NCBI RefSeq assembly: GCF_949628215.1
Contig: NC_134297.1
Location: forward strand, 930,001 to 994,000
DNA length: 64,000 nucleotides
Direction of reading: 5' to 3'
Source of the DNA: Phalacrocorax aristotelis
Taxonomy: Eukaryota; Chordata; Aves; Suliformes; Phalacrocoracidae
Shown here: positions 60,717 to 64,000 of the stretch, piece after piece
Layout: each line of letters opens with the position of its first letter
How positions within the stretch are numbered: the first letter of the stretch is position 1
The notes under the pieces: generated by a model
Seen by the model: only the letters and a program-made list of their open reading frames with translations
What the model was told of the DNA's origin: nothing
The model's database searches: none
Made by a program: the position numbers and the translations under genes

Positions 60717-63700
60717 CTACAAAGGGATACCATGGGAGTGATGAGGTGAATACTAAGGAGAAGACCACAGAAGGATGCAATAAAAGCTTTTCTGAAGCAA
60801 AGAAGCTTTCTAGGGGCATTCCACGTTTTCCACTACTTTTACTCAGGCTCAGGTTCCACCTCAACCTGTGGTTAACAAGTTAGTGGCTCTGAAGCGAGAT
60901 CCATCACCTACACCCTGAGGACGAGGGGGTCTCCCCCAGCTGGCGGCCGGGCGTTGGCTCCGCGGGAGCTATTCGCAACCCCGCCGACAGCACCAGCCTC
61001 ACTCCCTTCCCTCCCGGACATGCACACATTCATCACCTGTGCGTGACCTAACGCGCTCCACCTCGCTATTGCCAACGACCTCGTTCACCCGATCACGGGG
61101 AATCCTCACACTGTGAGCTCTTTGAGGCAAAAGCTCGTTCATTTTTACAATTATCCTGCCACCTGGCTGTATCAGGAACATGTACCTGTCCACGCCATCC
61201 CAGCGATGCCCGGGCCATATATTAAATCTGTTGAGCGGAGGTGCTGGTCCATTGTACCTGGGTTTTTCTAGAAAGGGAAGGAGCGATACAGCTGTTTACA
61301 ACTTCGGTGCAATCATGCGGTCACATTGCCATCAACCCAAGACGGCGCAGCGCACAGGCCGTTTAACAGCCGGCTATGGCTCGCAGAGCAAACTTCCAAA
61401 GATCCACTTGATCAAACTGGGGTCTCTTGATTTTTAAGGCACCGGTTCCCGCTCTCTGAGCCAGCAAGTAACAGTAACCGTCACTGGCAGCAAGCAAATA
61501 ACAGCAGATACTGCTACTGCACGGACTCCAGAGAAGCGGCCCTTTAGGCCTCGGCTACTCTGGCAGCCTTAGGCTATCTGACAGCAGCCGCATTTCCACG
61601 CTGCTGGGACCTTCAGCCAAACGCTGGTGTAACTCAACATCCAAACCTTTCTTTTCTTTGCTCTCTTTGGCCTTCCTTTTTTTGATGAAGTCAGCCATGG
61701 GGTCTCCTTCTCTCTCCTTTTCTCTCAGCATTCGATCCAGATCCTGGTCATCAATGTAACGGGCCAACGGCTTCTGCATTTCTCTTATTGCGTCCTCCAC
61801 GTTCTGCTGCTGCTGCCTCCCCTGCGCCAGCCTGAAAACGAACACGGAGTTTCACTGCAAAAGCACACAGTCATGTACCGAGACGCGCTCAATTTGCAGG
61901 ACCAGTCTCAGTCCTGAACTGTGGCCAGGCTCAACCTCAGAACAAAGTGACACACTGCCGCCGCCGCCACCACCGGGAGCGGTATCAGAACCCGGCGAAA
62001 GAGCAGGGAGCGCAGAGTCCTGAGCCGTAACGCGAGGCCCAAAGCCCAGGCTAGGGAGCTCGGGAGAACCTTACCCTTTACCCCACTTGGCGTATTGCTC
62101 ATCTCTCTCCGACTTCGCTTCAGCTTTCTGCCTCTGCTCCAGCCGCTCCTGCGCAAGGTCCCTCTTGCGGCCTGACTTGTCTCGGAAGACGGTCTCAGAG
62201 TGACGAGACTCCTCTGGAGGGGGCAGATGCCTCAAGTCACGCCTTTGGGAACATTCCACCCTCTCCGGACAATTTGATTACTAACCGCGACTCGTTTCAA
62301 CATTTTCCCCTTTTCTAGCCTTTAAAAGAGCTCATCGTCCCAAACCAGGCAGGGCCGCAGCTCTTGCTTTTAGCTGCTGCTCCACATAGCCACGCTCGTA
62401 CCCTGAGCTCTTTGAGTATCAGTCTGCTTCATCAGGCTTGCAGATGGGGCAGAGGAAAAGCCTCTCACCCTCCCTATGATTTCACCAGTGCTGCTTTGAA
62501 ATCACCACTTATAAAGCTTCTCTTTCCGAGGCTTAGCGACCCTACCCAAGGAACCCATCAGTGTGTCTAGAGGCTGCTCCACAGGGACGCTCTCCGTCAG
62601 TGCCCGAATGCCAGGGCCTGATACGGCATCAGGGAGCAGCTGAAAGCAGTGGAAGAGAAAGCAAGCTGGTGCTTGTGCTGCATTTTTACACCCCTACCTT
62701 CCAAGTGCTTGTTATTTCTCTCATGCTTCCTGAGCTCCTGCTGTTCCCTCCGCAGCACGTCCGCTGACACCAAGCCAGCTTTGACCCCAGAAAACATCGT
62801 ATTTGCCTGCAAAGCAAACAAAAAACCATCACGTTTACTGCTAGCTGAGAGCTGCCGGCAATCCAGAGGCGTAACGAAGGGGCAGCCTGCATCTGGAGAG
62901 ACGCGTCAGCAGACAGCCCCGTTACAAAGCCCCTCGGCCAGCATCCTCGCAACCACCTTCCCCAGACCTCCACAAACAGAGCGGACTGAGGCAGAGCTCC
63001 TCTCTCACGCCCCCGCCTCACGCCTCTTACTGCAAGCAGAGGGCCTGGCACGGCTGCATGCGTGAAATACATGAAATTTCTACTCCACGATTTGTAAATC
63101 GTTGGACTTTTACAGTTTTCTACCACCAGGAAGCAATCTACAACTTCCCTGGAGAGATGAAACATTTACCTTCTTGGGAGATCCCTTCACATCACGGTGG
63201 CGATGAGGGGAGAGGTCAGGGGGACTCCTTGGACTGTGCTGATCCTTTCCGGCCGGTAGAGTCCGTCGTGGAGGCGATAAATCAGAGTCTGACGACTTGC
63301 TCTGATTCTGTCTGAGAGGACCACGCTTTGGGGAATCGCTGCGCACGCGGCCTAGCCTGCGCTCTGCGTCAGAGGTGTTCCGCGTGCCCCTCCGTGGAGA
63401 TGGGGGGTCCAAGTCGCGCCTCGGGCACCTCTGAGGCGAGGGCACCTGCCTCAGGGTTTTCGTAGCTGGAGAAGCATCTGCAGCAAAGACATACAATAAC
63501 TAAAAATCACCGAATTCAACAGAATTTATCTCACAAAAGAACTAGATAAGGTGGCACGTGAGGGTAGCTCCTAGAAAAATCAAGACCTTAAGAAGCTGAA
63601 GCTGCAGGGAAAGACAAGTATGTGACAAGAGTCTGAATTCTCCTCCTTCTGAATTTGAACTGCCTGGAGACAGGGTTTAAAGGCCATTTTCCTTTCGGGC

Positions 63701-64000
63701 GTGTTTAAGCCTTAGCCACCGAACTCTTAGGTTAATTGTAGTCCAGCTGATGAAAAAATAAGATTACAAGAACTAGTCGTACCAACAGAAAGGACCCACT
63801 ACCGCTCCGTGACCGCAGACTACTGATTCCACACCTCTCACCTCTCAGGAGCGTGCAAAGGTGATCACAGAGTGGGCAGCCAGCAAAGCACAGGACAGAC
63901 AGAACGAACTCTTACGCACACTCACCTTTTGTTCTGCTCTGCTTTTTCAGAGTAGGCGACTCAGTCCTCTTTCTCCATGGCGGTGATGAATCTGGGTCAG
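60623..64000 (-). CDS. BUD13: BUD13 homolog (RES complex pre-mRNA splicing factor), 3' seven coding exons, 5' end outside window
   Basis: BUD13 is the scaffold of the RES (retention and splicing) complex with RBMX2/Snu17 and SNIP1/Pml1. It is a nuclear factor of the activated spliceosome. Seven minus-strand exons join in frame at GT-AG introns: >64000-63926, 63477-63170, 62806-62698, 62213-62075, 61831-61647, 61267-61186 and 60716-60623 (TAG stop at 60625-60623). They give about 330 C-terminal residues. In order these hold an S/P/R-rich region with DPDSSP- and SSDSDLSPPRR-type repeats, a KAGLVSADVLRREQQEL segment, the ETVFRDKSGRKRDL core, REMQKPLARYIDDQDLDRML, GDPMADFIKK, the aromatic RFNIWPGHRWDGVDR segment that contacts Snu17 in the family, and a C-terminus ending AYKWSVEDM. 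Order and spacing match vertebrate BUD13 (human 619 aa). All introns are under 500 bp. The start codon and basic N-terminus lie beyond position 64000. Confidence 0.97.
61186..61267 (-). CDS. BUD13: BUD13 exon, Snu17/RBMX2-binding segment
   Basis: The acceptor is ccctttctAG. The 82-nt exon encodes (E)KPRYNGPAPPLNRFNIW, PGHRWDGVD(R) and ends in phase 2 at AG|GTACAT. In the yeast RES complex the matching tryptophan-containing segment binds Snu17. The aromatic and WDGVDR residues are intact. Confidence 0.96.
61647..61831 (-). CDS. BUD13: BUD13 exon, core of the Bud13 domain
   Basis: The acceptor is gttttcAG. The exon encodes LAQGRQQQQNVEDAIREMQ, then KPLARYIDDQDLDRMLREKE, GDPMADFIKKRKAKESKEKK. 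It ends in phase 1 at a weak GTTTGG donor. The sequence is nearly identical to vertebrate BUD13. The only notable differences are conservative (IDDQD for IDDED, MADF for MANF). Confidence 0.97.
62075..62213 (-). CDS. BUD13: BUD13 exon, start of the conserved Bud13 domain
   Basis: The acceptor is ccccctccAG. The exon encodes EESRHSETVFRDKSGRKRDL, continuing with ERLEQRQKAEAKSERDEQY and AKWGKG. This is the near-invariant opening of the C-terminal Bud13 domain (Pfam family of RES-complex splicing factors). It ends in phase 2 at GG|GTAAGG. Confidence 0.96.
62698..62806 (-). CDS. BUD13: BUD13 exon
   Basis: The acceptor is tttgCAG at 62808-62807 and the exon begins ANTMFSGVKAGLVSADV, aligning with the conserved MYSGAKTGLVLTDIQREQQEL segment of vertebrate BUD13. 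It ends KHLE plus one base at a GTAGGG donor (phase 1). Length is 109 nt. Confidence 0.94.
63170..63477 (-). CDS. BUD13: BUD13 exon, serine/proline/arginine-rich repeat region
   Basis: The acceptor is tttgctgcAG, then a split GAT codon. The 308-nt exon encodes ASPATKTL, then SPRR/SPKR-type RS-like repeats, one clear SSDSDLSPPRR unit, and ends GSPKK with an AAG|GTAAAT donor (phase 0). Human BUD13 carries several SSDSDLSPP repeats here. This copy has one intact unit plus a worn one (SPRSPPDLSPHR). Low complexity makes exact alignment uncertain, but frame and splice phases agree on both sides. Confidence 0.92.
63926..64000 (-). CDS. BUD13: BUD13 internal exon (partial, leftmost of the S/P/R-repeat region visible)
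   Basis: The frame begins with a split codon and then encodes DPDSSPPWRKRTESPTLKKQ and four further residues. The exon ends in phase 1 at AAAAG followed by a strong GTGAGT donor at 63925-63920. The DPDSSPPWRKR unit is one of the degenerate repeats typical of the BUD13 middle region. The 5' boundary is outside the window. Confidence 0.9.

Noticed and set aside
61020..61045. Box C-like GTGATGA on the minus strand in the last BUD13 intron (possible C/D snoRNA)
   Set aside because: No box D CTGA at a suitable distance and no terminal stem.
1..64000. tRNA, rRNA, CRISPR or bacterial-type operon features
   Set aside because: No B-box (GGTTCGA-type) with paired arms, no spaced direct-repeat array and no closely packed coding genes. 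The sequence is clearly nuclear eukaryotic.

Overview
This window looks like vertebrate, most likely bird, nuclear DNA. It has one recognisable protein-coding gene with short GT-AG introns at the right edge. The remaining ~58 kb is GC-rich, repeat-poor DNA with no supportable exon. I found only one recognisable transposon relic, a diverged CR1 LINE end of the type common in birds and reptiles. Short introns, high GC and few repeats fit an avian microchromosome. That assignment is inference; the gene itself is seen directly.

Right edge (60,623-64,000, minus strand): the last seven coding exons of BUD13, a spliceosome/RES-complex factor. The 5' part of the gene lies beyond the window. Downstream of its stop codon (60.6 to about 57.94 kb) is less GC-biased DNA that may be a long 3' UTR ending near an AATAAA. 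In mammals BUD13 sits next to ZPR1 and the APOA5/A4/C3/A1 cluster, and its 3' end faces a long gene desert reaching to CADM1. The layout here (BUD13 reading leftward into empty DNA) matches that desert edge.

Left 58 kb: an alternation of GC-rich, often CpG-dense filler with well over 40 short AT-rich islands (roughly 60-500 bp). The islands carry TAATTA-type homeodomain sites, POU octamers, forkhead, SOX, TCF/LEF and GATA-like words. This is the usual appearance of conserved non-coding enhancers in a developmental regulatory desert, but conservation cannot be tested from one sequence.

The most unusual observation is a pair of diverged copies of one ~125-bp non-coding element, 12.5 kb apart in the same orientation (44,191-44,313 and 56,661-56,790). 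They share at least five ordered sequence blocks. Each is centred on a perfect dyad, and the two dyads differ by a symmetric, pairing-preserving change. Both copies lie beside CpG-dense blocks. Other observations are an excess of the POU octamer ATTTGCAT (nine exact sites), several perfect hairpins or dyads, and an exact 68-bp tandem duplication.
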